Source: Mucidula mucida
Lineage: Eukaryota; Basidiomycota; Agaricomycetes; Agaricales; Physalacriaceae
Direction of reading: 5' to 3'
Length of the DNA: 64,000 nucleotides
NCBI GenBank assembly: GCA_015501055.1
Contig: JADNYV010000007.1
Span: 310,001 to 374,000 of the forward strand
This document shows, piece by piece, positions 36,232-45,596 of this stretch. The notes under the pieces were generated by a model. It was not told the DNA's origin and ran no database searches. It saw only the letters and a list, made by a program, of their open reading frames with translations. How positions within the stretch are numbered: the first letter of the stretch is position 1; the number at the start of each line of letters is the position of its first letter. The position numbers and the translations under genes were made by a program.

Positions 36232-37832
36232 TCAATGAGATGGTCCTAGAAAGTTCGTACAATCATGTTGGCTGAACAAATGCCCCATGACACCTCCTGC
36301 TGAAGCCAATGAGGGATGGTTCTGAGTTGGCGGCATACCAAACAGAACGGGAGATGTGCCGCCAAGTGAGAATGCTGAAGGTGTGCTGCCGAGTGAGAAT
36401 GATGAAGGTGTTCCACTGCGACTACTCTCTCCAGAGGAGGTCATCTGAGGACCAGGAGTTCTTGGTGCTACAATCGGCTCTGCAACTTCGACGAAGTTGT
36501 TACGGTCGAGACACATCACTTTATCGATGAACCTGTAATTCCTGTTAGCAAAGACCCAACGGTTACAAGAATTTTACTAACTCTTTCCACGTAGGGCTAG
36601 CATAGTTGTTGCCTCTGAGCTTGCGCCCGTCTTGCATAAATGCCTCGAAGGTTCCCCAAAATGATGCAGATTTCTTAACTTTTCCGGTGAATTTGCGCCT
36701 TTTTTGGGGGGTGGCAGGGTGGTCTGGTCCGACAAGGATGTGGATTGTGGCGTAGCATTGCTTGCTCCGGGCAGTGCCTCGCCCCGGGAGTGGGATTTTT
36801 GCCTTGAGGATCTTCCTGTTCAGCAGCTACCTCAGCTTCTTCCGTGTCATCCTTGCCATCCGCTTTGAAATGAGGATACAAATAGCAAAAGTGTCTCTGA
36901 GGCCAGGAATTAGTAAGATCTTAAGTCACTTGTTCTTGACTCACCAAGAGTGCGATACGAGCTCGCAGCCCATGGCCTCAGCAGTTGATTGACCTTTCTC
37001 CGCATAACTGGAGGTCTGGCATTTGTATTTTATTGTCATTGTTTGAACTGTCACCGTTAGAGACAGTGTTCTAACAGACTTGATAATCTAAGAAAATGTG
37101 TCAGGCTTAACGAAAGGCTGATCTAAATTCACTCACATCTGTTTTGAAAGCACCTTGCACGCTGGACACAGTCGACTTGATTGTGCTTCGCAGTTTAATT
37201 TTGCGAGCGGAAGTTCCCCAGATGTTGGTCATCAGCAAGGCAGCCTTTTGGTCCAGAAGAATGGTCTGGAAGCGACTCATTAGTAGGTAACCTAGCTATT
37301 ACTGCGTACATACCTCGGCAGTGATATGTACTGTGAGTGCTGATGGACATTGTGGCGCAAAAATGATGTCCATGATGACCGCACAAATGTTGACTGCCTG
37401 CTGCTTCGAGAGATGAAAGTTATCTTTGAGACAAGTCCTTACATCGTCCAGAAGTGACTTATAAGTCTCCATCCAGTTGTTATGCTCGTTTCGCCGGTTG
37501 AACAAGTCAAACTGGTTTGCCATCATTAAGATGCGCACAAGGAGGTCAGAAGCAGCCAGGGCTGGGTGCATGGACCCCACCTGCAAGGAAATCAATCTAA
37601 GACATAAAATACTGCAATCACCTATGCTCAGTAACAGGATAAGACGCTGTTGTTGGTATTCTTCGAGGTTATACTCGACGCTGATGCGCTCAATATCATC
37701 CGGTGAGATGCTAACTGTCTGCTGGGCAAGAAATGCATCCAGATGATCCTCTGGAGTGGGATCGTTGCGCGAGAGGTCGTTGTCAGGTCCAAAATCTTGT
37801 CCGCCTTCGGAGTCCATGAGGGCGGAAGACAA
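36232..37832 (-). CDS. Conserved agaricomycete protein of unknown function
   Basis: The first exon (from 37832) encodes an acidic N-terminus, then ISPDDIERISVEYNLEEYQQQRLILLLS and an alpha-helical region (NNWMETYKSLLDDVRTCLKD). Introns with GTATGT...CCAG and GTGAGT...TTAG lead to TILLDQKAALLMTNIWGTSARKIKL. A low-complexity acidic/basic linker with PPPKKRRKF (a possible nuclear signal) follows. The C-terminus carries SFWGTFEAFMQDGRKLRGNNYASPTW and FIDKVMCLDRNNF. I associate these last motifs with a repeated agaric family, but without an assigned function. About six exons. It starts 46 bp from a divergent gene at 37879, and a transposase-like gene lies beyond. It may be cargo of a DNA transposon; that is inference. 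Confidence 0.55.
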
Positions 37833-37878
37833 AAGAGATCGGTGTTTGGTTTCAGCGGCTCTCCTATTCTCGCAAACA

Positions 37879-38652
37879 ATGTCTGACTCAGATTATCTCG
37901 AGTCGCAGCCTGTAGGCACTGTGGAGCGCGAACTGTCCTTGGTTCAATGCACAGCAGCTTTAAAAGCACAAGAACGGAATAAGTACGCGCCACGCTTCTA
38001 TCCTGCCAACGTTCTGACGGAACTATCCAGGCTGATTATCGAAGGCGCACTGGAGAGCCAACTGTCCGATAGCCAGTACATCACCAGGATAATTGCTGCC
38101 AACAACAGAACACCAACAAAACACCTCCCAAAAAGTGCATTATCTCCTTTGGGTCCGGAAAACAGTGTTATTGCATTCACGCCGAGCTCGCAACACACTG
38201 CAGACATTGGCGGCCAAGCAGAATATGGTAAAACTATCATTTTGAAAGTTATATAGGCCGTACTCAATTTCTTGCCAGAGGAGCATATGCAGGCAAAGTA
38301 TGCTGTAAGGTTTCCGTCGGAATCTCCTTCGCCACTGTCTCGTCGTAACACTGCAGTCAATATCAGCACAGGATATCAGCTCCTTACAGTACCGGATTGC
38401 GTACCTGTAACCGCAATGGAAACTGAACTCCTTGAAGTTCATCGGCAGTTTGTCTCAAAGGCTATCGAAGATTTAAAGGTTGAGGGTGAACGGCGTACCG
38501 AGACTCAGCGGAAGGAGATTCAGAACCTGCAGGCGCAGTGCGAGAGTTTGACGGCTGAATGTGAATGGCATATGGAAGTTGAACGAGCACTGCAAGTAGA
38601 GATTAGTGATCTGCAAGAGCGTCTTTGTATGTATGAGACATACAAAGATTAA
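37879..38652 (+). CDS. Coiled-coil protein of unknown function
   Basis: Two exons, 37879-38227 and 38279-38652, joined across a 51-nt GTAAAA...CCAG intron to give 240 residues. The intron bridges AEY and EHMQAKYAVRFPSESPSP. Residues 1-110 are mixed, with LTELSRLIIEGALESQLSDSQYI helical. The last ~75 residues form a clear coiled coil with heptads of Leu/Ile/Val (from LLEVHRQFVSKAIEDLKVEGE to DLQERLCMYE). No catalytic motif. Its start lies only 46 bp from the divergent gene starting at 37832, so a shared promoter is likely and the products may work together. Confidence 0.55.
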
Positions 38653-38673
38653 TATTTAAACAGCAAATATCAA

Positions 38674-39067
38674 TTATGGAAGTGGTGCCCAGTTGATGTT
38701 GGGAGGAGCCTCATAAACATGGGCAAGCAGATGTACCCCTCCGGGATTTGGTTGTGCTGGCAGACTCGCATATGGATGATATCGCAGCAGCTGAGGGTAT
38801 GCATGGAAAGAGGTTCCCCGTGCTGAGTGATGCAAATAGCCATATGGCAGTGTCCCAGGTGAAGGAGATGCCTGAGCTGGAATATGATAGTGCAACAAGT
38901 TCCGTGACGATGAAGGAGGCACGTTCGAAGGGCCAGAAGAGATGGGTGGCTCTAAGTTACCGCTAAACGGCCTGGTCTGGGGGCCGGTAGTTGACGGTGT
39001 AGTGCGTGAAGCATGTGCGCCGATACCAATAGTGTGTTTTGGTGGTAATTCTTTCAAAGCACTCTTC
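38674..39067 (-). pseudogene. 3' end of transposase-like gene, cut off by the retroelement
   Basis: Proline-rich C-terminus (SALKELPPKHTIGIG...ISSGPSNVPPSSSRNLLHYH...NINWAPLP, stop at 38674). Its reading continues exactly across the retroelement insertion: the last codons before the 3' LTR read ENIIMK, and after removing the element plus one TCTTC duplication they run into SALKELPPK. It is therefore the tail of the gene at 45597-49740. Confidence 0.7.
39063..39067. repeat. Target-site duplication, left (TCTTC)
   Basis: TCTTC directly precedes the 5' LTR and recurs directly after the 3' LTR at 45592-45596. Five bases is the usual Ty3-type integrase footprint. Confidence 0.9.
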
Positions 39068-39599
39068 TGTTATGAATCGCCATATTTTCACATCATCACA
39101 TCTTATCATATCTTATCGGGAGCCTTGTCTTATCAACCAACGGACCATCGTTTCATCATCTGTTTCGTCACCGATCATACCCCTTTTCATTACCGAAGCC
39201 GTACTCATGTCGGACACACGCCCAACACATGGATGACATCATACATGCCGATACCTCATGGACTCCCTATTGTATACACACCACCGACACTCGTAGCACA
39301 CATGGTCGTTTCAGTATTATTACTTACATGCAGTTACCACTCGTATTTAATGGTTTCACGGACTAGTAGCATACCACACTGGGTCAAGGGCGTGGAGCAT
39401 CCCTAGTGGAAACGCGTATGGACAAGGAGCTTCAAACACAGACTTACTAGTATATAAGCAGTAGTGTAGTATCATTGTACTTTAGTTCCGATCTCGTTTA
39501 TACACCTGGCCTAGCCTAGTCTTACGAACGTGAACGCTTTCTTCCTTAGTTCTTGCTGTGGTACCTGGTTGAGTCTCGTGGCTTAGTCAGTTGCTAACA
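39068..39599 (+). repeat. 5' LTR
   Basis: 532 bp, TG...CA ends. Contains TATATAA at 39451-39457; the expected transcription start (~25-32 bp downstream) falls at the TTTAGTTCCGATCTC stretch beginning at 39481. Confidence 0.95.
39451..39457 (+). promoter_or_regulatory. LTR TATA box
   Basis: TATATAA in the LTR. It predicts an RNA 5' end near 39477-39483, directly at the sequence complementary to the primer site. Confidence 0.6.
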
Positions 39600-39601
39600 G
39601 A

Positions 39602-39613
39602 AGATCGGAACTA
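39602..39613 (+). promoter_or_regulatory. Primer-binding site, self-priming type
   Basis: AGATCGGAACTA begins two bases after the 5' LTR. It is the exact complement of TAGTTCCGATCT at 39483-39494, near the predicted 5' end of the element's RNA. Elements of the Tf1/sushi group prime minus-strand synthesis from the folded 5' end of their own RNA rather than from a tRNA; this arrangement fits that mechanism. No match to a tRNA 3' end is apparent. Confidence 0.65.
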
Positions 39614-40196
39614 CTTTCTACCACCTACCACACATCCCTGATCGTCGATCAGCACTTCGCTGTTTGATCATCGCACATTCCCCATCCCCTTTCCTGTTTA
39701 CAGATCGACGGAATCCTAATTCCAGCGCACGTCCGCATACGTGTGTATTGGTCCCAGTAGCGCCGGCTAACAGTTAGAGATAACTGCCTCGGGTGCTGGA
39801 AGTAGCCGCTCTCACGAGAACGAACTTTTGGCAGTTGCACTTCAGTGGGCGCTGTTTACGGGTCAACCCCCGTTCCCAGGAAAACTTCGGCTTACCTCAC
39901 ACCAGAGGGACGTCGGCTGGGCAATTGCGAACTTGTGACGAGCTCTTGGGCTCCGTAGATACGTAGTCAGTAGTCGGTAAAATAGTGTAGACAGTTACGA
40001 TACCTACCTACTTTACTTACCTTACGATACACATCATCATTCCCCACCCTACCAAGTCCTGGATTCTATTTCAGATCTAGGCGATCCCTCCCTATTCATC
40101 CAAACCTCTATTCCCTCACCCGTTTCATCCAAATCCGCATCACCCATATCCCCACTTTCACCCTTTCAATCTCCGATCCCATCACCCCGATCCATC

Positions 40197-41126
40197 ATGT
40201 CCAACGAAGCACCCGAAACCGCTCCTCACACACCCGCTCATCATGCCGATACCGAAATCAAAGGCCGATCCCTTGTGAACAAGCCTTACGACTATGACGG
40301 GGACAAGTCCAAGTACAAGAGCTGGTGGCGATCAATGTTCACATACATCCGTGACAAGAAGAACAACCTCACATCTGACTCCGAAAGGATCGATGTTGTT
40401 CTCTCCTACATCCGAGGAGATCACGTAGATGCATGGGTCCAGAACTATTCGGACCAGAACTTCGATGAGGAAGAAGAGGAATGGACAGTCTCTTGGACGG
40501 AGTTCAAGGAAGACTTGAAGGAGCGATTTGTGGATTCCAACCTCGCGCGAGACGCGCAAGACCAGATCGAGCGGTTGCGCCAGGGGCAAGACACCGCTCA
40601 AGACTTCTTCCAGAAGTTCGAGGTCCTACTCACTCAGGCGGGATACTCGAAGGATGACGCATTCGTCGTGAGACTTCTCGAGACCAATGTCAACGAGAAG
40701 ATCATCGACCAGATCTATGGTAGCCGAGACGGGTTGCCAGAGAAGTACAAGGATTGGAAGGCACAGATCCTTCAGATCGATCAGCTGTGGAGAAGGCGGG
40801 CGGCGAGCAAGAGGTCCGGCATGCAGTCCCGGCCTCAAGCTCCGCAGGTGGCTACATCGAGAGCTAATCCTACAAACCCACCTCCAACGCCGATCACACG
40901 ACGAGATGCCACCGGTGTTACCTATGGAGGAGCCGGCAGGCCGATGGACATCGACAACGCACGTCGAAGAGGACTTTGCTTCAGCTGTGGCGAACACGGC
41001 CACGTCAGCAGGTTCTGTCCGAAGAAGGGTCGACCCCAGACGATTCGGGGTTTATGGACCGAGATGAATGACGAGGAGAAGAAGAAGCTGGCCGAAGAGT
41101 TGGGTTTTGCGAAGCTCCCGCAGTAG
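40197..41126 (+). CDS. gag: Retrotransposon Gag
   Basis: 309 codons, intact. Residues ~30-200 match the retrotransposon gag capsid domain ([54 protein letters not shown]). A basic, proline-containing linker follows, then a CCHC zinc knuckle [14 protein letters not shown] (about residues 261-274) and a short acidic/basic tail. The stop TAG at 41124-41126 lies 16 bases downstream of a GGGTTTT heptamer at 41102-41108. Pol is in the -1 frame and open from that heptamer, so frameshifting probably makes a Gag-Pol fusion. Confidence 0.93.
   Translation: MSNEAPETAPHTPAHHADTEIKGRSLVNKPYDYDGDKSKYKSWWRSMFTYIRDKKNNLTSDSERIDVVLSYIRGDHVDAWVQNYSDQNFDEEEEEWTVSWTEFKEDLKERFVDSNLARDAQDQIERLRQGQDTAQDFFQKFEVLLTQAGYSKDDAFVVRLLETNVNEKIIDQIYGSRDGLPEKYKDWKAQILQIDQLWRRRAASKRSGMQSRPQAPQVATSRANPTNPPPTPITRRDATGVTYGGAGRPMDIDNARRRGLCFSCGEHGHVSRFCPKKGRPQTIRGLWTEMNDEEKKKLAEELGFAKLPQ
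41102..41108 (+). promoter_or_regulatory. Candidate -1 ribosomal frameshift heptamer GGGTTTT
   Basis: In the gag frame it reads TTG GGT TTT GCG, so it fits X_XXY_YYZ. The -1 frame is open from this point through 67 codons into the protease region. The pol frame relative to gag is -1, as needed. A downstream stimulatory fold was not evaluated. Confidence 0.55.
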
Positions 41127-44100
41127 ACGCAGTCCTGCCGGAGCAGTCATCAAGGGAAGGGTCGTCAGATGCAGCATTTATTTACAGTACGGGTACTGAA
41201 ACATCTAAAATATCATCGACGACTTCACCAACAAAACCTGCGAAAGAAAGATTTGAGCCAAATACGCCCAAGTGGATTGCACAACGGCTAAGAGAGGATG
41301 ACGTGTCGAGAGCAGTGGGAATTTTGAGAGCATGGATGCCGGAGCGGAGAGAGAGAGAAGCGACGGAGGAGAAGGTGATGGCGATCAGAGCGTTGACAAA
41401 GGAAGCCGCGGTGGAAGTTGTGACAGAGTTGAAAAAGTCGAGGAAGTACATCCGGGGAACAAAGGGGCAGGACATGAAACTCCGAGTAACCATAGAGAGC
41501 TTACACACAGGCTCTGAATGGGAAACGAGTGCCCTTCTTGACAGTGGAGCAACGGGTTCTTGTGTCAATAAAGAATTCGTCGAGAAGAACGGACTCCCGA
41601 TCAAGGAGTTACCGGTCAAGCTCCCTGTCTACAATGCGGATGGAACCCTAAATGAGGGAGGAGCAATCGAAGGTTTTGTGGAGGTCCGGATGAAGATCGG
41701 AGATCACGCTGAAAAGATTGAGTTGGCCGTTACCAATCTCGGCAAAACAAGTATCTTTTTGGGGCTAGATTGGCTACGATATCACAACCCCACGATCAAC
41801 TGGACGGAATCCACATTGACCTTTGATCGATGCCCAGACCGCTGCGGCTATCTACCCGAGTACGACTCACCGGAAGATGAAGGAGAAGACGTAGAAGAGA
41901 AGTTGGAAGAGGGAGAGCGTTTGTTCTGGATGGACTGGGACAACTATCGCAAAAGCGGAGAAAAGCTGAGATCACAACAGCCTTCATCCGCTGCTGCACC
42001 TTACATCGAGGAATTCTCCGATGTATTCAGCAAGGCGGACTTTGACAAGTTACCGGAGCGAAGACCCTGGGATCACGCGATAGAACTTACGCCTGGTTCC
42101 AAACCGGTTGACTGCAAGGTTTATCCCCTTAGTCCATCCGAGCAGAAGGCGTTAGATGAGTTCCTGGAAGAAAACATACGGACGGGACGTATACGGCCAT
42201 CAATTTCACCCATGGCATCACCTTTCTTTTTTGTCAAAAAGAAGGATGGAAGCCTTCGGCCAGTACAAGATTACGGAAGTTGAACGACATGACAATCAAG
42301 AACCGATACCCCTTGCCGTTGATTCAGGAGCTTATCGACAAGTTGAAAGGAGCAAAGGTTTTCACAAAGATGGATGTCCGATGGGGTTACAATAACATCC
42401 GGATCAAAGAAGGTGATGAGTGGAAAGCGGCGTTTAGAACAAACCGAGGCCTGTTCGAGCCCTCAGTCATGTTCTTCGGACTTACAAACTCGCCGGCGAC
42501 ATTCCAATCGTTCATGAATCACATTCTCAAGGAGCTGATTGATGAAGGACATGTTATAGTTTACTTGGATGACATACTTATCTTTACGAACACGTTGGAA
42601 GAACATAGGCATATCGTACGACGAGTATTAGAAATATTACGAGTAAATAAGTTGTATTTAAAACCCGAGAAATGTAGTTTTGAGGCACATACTGTAGACT
42701 ACTTAGGAGTTATTGTTGGAGGAGGAGAGGTGAAGATGGATCCGGCAAAAGTGGCCGTAGTAAAGGAATGGAAGGAGCCGACGAAGAAGAAGGAAGTACA
42801 GTCATTCCTGGGCTTCTGCAACTTCTACCGACGTTTCATCCGGGGATTTGCGGGAGTAGCGAAGCCATTGACATCGCTAACCGGGAAGGGCGAGTGGGTT
42901 TGGGGCATGGAGCAGCACGAGGCGTTTGACGAGTTGAAGCGGAGGATGACGGAAGAACCCGTTCTGATCGTACCACGCGACGACGGCAAGTTTCGAGTTG
43001 AGGCAGACTCCTCGAACTATGCGAACGGGGCGGTTCTTTCCCAGTCGGTGGACGGAAAATGGAGACCAGTAGCCTTTCGGTCTCGCGCGCTGAACGAAGT
43101 AGAGCGCAATTATGAGATCTACGACAAAGAGATGATGGCTATTATGGACTCGATTGACGACTGGAGACAATATCTCCTTGGAGCAAAGGAAACAGTGGAG
43201 GTGTTTACCGATCATCAAAACCTCCAGTACTTCCGGAAGCCACAAAGTTGAATCGGAGGCAGGCGAGATGGGTTACGGAGTTAGCGGAATATGACATACA
43301 GATGATTCACAAGCCGGGCAAGACGATGGGGAAAGCTGATGCCTTGTCAAGGATGACAGGCCTTGAGAAGGGGGAAAAAGATAACGAAAACGTTGTTTTG
43401 CTCAAGCCGGAGTTTTTTATTTCACAAATTCAATTTTCTTTACATACAGTAGATACACCGGAGGACGAATTACTTAACAAAATCAAACAAAGAAAAGGAA
43501 ACAAAGACAGATACGTACAAAAAGCATTAGAAAACAAAGAAAAAGGATGGGAAGAGAAGGAAAATGGACTTATTATGTGGAAGGATCGTATTTACATACC
43601 GAAGGACAAGGAATTGCGGGGAAGAGTTATTGGAATGCATCATGATGCACAGCTTGCAGGGCATCCGGACGATACAAGACCCTCGAGCTGATCACACGCA
43701 CCTATTGGTGGCCAGGAATCAGCCGAGACGTCCGGAATACGTAGAAGGGTGTCAAAAATGCCAGGTCACAAAGTCACATCGCACGAAGCCGGCTGCACCT
43801 CTTCATCCTATTGATGTGCCAAGCGAGCCATGGGAGATAGTAGGGACGGACATGATTGGAGAGCTGCCGGAATCGGGAGGATACAACGCTATCAGCACGT
43901 TTGTGGACCATTTCACAAAGCGATTACGTATCATACCAACACACACCACTCTGACGTCAGAAGGCATGGCCCGCATCTACCGAGATCGCATTTTCCCCAT
44001 ACATGGGATGCCACGCCAGATGATACATGATCGCGGTCCACAATACCACTCGCGTTTTATGAAGGAGTTGTACCGGTTGTTGGGCATACAAGGAAACTTT

Positions 44101-45059
44101 ACAACGGCATATCATCCACAGGCAAATGGGCAGACGGAACGGCTGAACCAAGAGATAGAACATTTCTTACGGTTATTTGTCAACTACCATCAGAACGACT
44201 GGCACGAATGGCTACCCTCTGCCGAATTTGTTTACAATGATCGGGTACACTCGGCAACTAAAGTCACTCCGTTCTTGCAGACATGGGCAGACACCCCTAC
44301 AAAGGCACCGCCCCGAAAACGGCATCGAGAAATGAGACTGCGCAGGAGTTTGCCGACGGCATGAGGAAAACATGGGACGAAGTGGGGTCGGCATTGAAGA
44401 TGGCCAAAGAGGATATGAAACGGTTTTATGACAGGAAACGGACAGAGGCAGTGGAGTACAAGGAAGGCGACAAAGTATGGCTGGAAGGGACAAATCTCAG
44501 CACGGATCGACCAATGAAGAAGCTCGATGACAAACGCTTCGGGCCGTTCAAAGTGATCAAGAAAGTTGGGACGAGCTCTTACAAGCTCCAGATTCCTCAC
44601 ACGTGGAAAAGCATCCATCCCGTGTTCAATGAGGCCCTGTTGACGCCTTACCACGAGCCCCAATTTCCGACACAACCCCGAGACACGCGTCCACCACCTG
44701 TGCTGGAAGGAGCCGAACCAGAATGGGAGGTTGAGAAAGTGGTTAATTCCCGAAAGTACCGCGGGGGTTTCCAATACAAGGTTCACTGGAAGGTTACGGC
44801 ACACACGAGCAGACATGGGAACCGGCATGCAATCTCAAAAATGCCGACGAAGCTATCAGCGATTTCCACCAACAATATCCGAACAAGCCGAAGCCACCCG
44901 CGCTTGCTCGCATTGAAGTCCCCATGTCGCAATTTCCATCACATCTATTCCGACCCATGCCACCGCCCGATACCGAACCCTCGACGTCACGCTACCCTCT
45001 GCAGCCCTCATGGAGCGACTCTGGCGCAGAATGGAACTTGCGCCTTAAGGAGGGGGTGA
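41127..45059 (+). pseudogene. pol: Retrotransposon Pol (PR-RT-RH-IN-chromodomain), frame-broken
   Basis: Order: protease with LLDSGATGS (~41535); reverse transcriptase with the YLDD box at 42562-42573; RNase H with an EADSSNYANGAVLSQ segment (~43000) and YDKEMMAI. Integrase has the HHCC finger (~43640-43760), catalytic Asp in GTDMIGE (~43850), Asp in HDRGPQYH (~44030) and Glu in QTERLNQEIE (~44140). A chromodomain (EVEKVVNSRKYRGGFQYKVHWK, 44727-44860) ends the protein. The frame changes near 42274, 43244, 43680, 43736, 44275 and 44792. Each is consistent with loss of one base, usually in a homopolymer. These may be assembly errors, given the almost identical LTRs; as printed, the ORF is not functional. 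Confidence 0.9.
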
Positions 45060-45591
45060 TGTTATGAATCGCCATATTTTCACATCATCACATCTTATCA
45101 TATCTTATCGGGAGCCTTGTCTTATCAACCAACGGACCATCGTTTCATCATCTGTTTCGTCACCGATCATACCCCTTTTCATTACCGAAGCCGTACTCAT
45201 GTCGGACACACGCCCAACACATGGATGACATCATACATGCCGATACCTCATGGACTCCCTATTGTATACACACCACCGACACTCGTAGCACACATGGTCG
45301 TTTCAGTATTATTACTTACATGCAGTTACCACTCGTATTTAATGGTTTCACGGACTAGTAGCATACCACACTGGGTCAAGGGCGTGGAGCATCCCTAGTG
45401 GAAACGCGTATGGACAAGGAGCTTCAAACACAGACTTACTAGTATATAAGCAGTAGTGTAGTATCATTGTACTTTAGTTCCGATCTCGTTTATACACCTG
45501 GCCTAGCCTAGTCTTACGAACGTGAACGCTTTCTTCCTTAGTTCTTGCTGTGGTACCTGGTTGAGTCTCGTGGCTTAGTCAGTCGCTAACA
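45060..45591 (+). repeat. 3' LTR
   Basis: 532 bp, one difference from the 5' LTR. It is preceded by a purine-rich tract (AAGGAGGGGGTGA) that can prime plus-strand synthesis. Confidence 0.95.
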
Positions 45592-45596
45592 TCTTC
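45592..45596. repeat. Target-site duplication, right (TCTTC)
   Basis: Matches TCTTC at 39063-39067. Confidence 0.9.

Larger units (their letters stand above)
39068..45591 (+). mobile_element. Complete Ty3/Gypsy chromovirus, Tf1/sushi-like, 6,524 bp
   Basis: Two 532-bp LTRs (39068-39599 and 45060-45591), starting TGTTATG and ending TAACA, differ by one base (39592 T versus 45584 C). They are flanked by the TCTTC duplication. Internal order: self-priming primer site, gag, then pol with protease, reverse transcriptase, RNase H, integrase and a C-terminal chromodomain, then a purine-rich tract before the 3' LTR. No envelope-like ORF. The near-identical LTRs mean recent insertion. The pol frame is nevertheless broken by about six one-base losses, mostly in homopolymers. 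The element sits inside the 3' part of a degenerate transposase-like gene. Confidence 0.95.

Noticed and set aside
39600..39620. tRNA-primed initiation for the retroelement.
   Set aside because: The bases after the LTR match the element's own RNA start rather than a recognisable tRNA 3' end.
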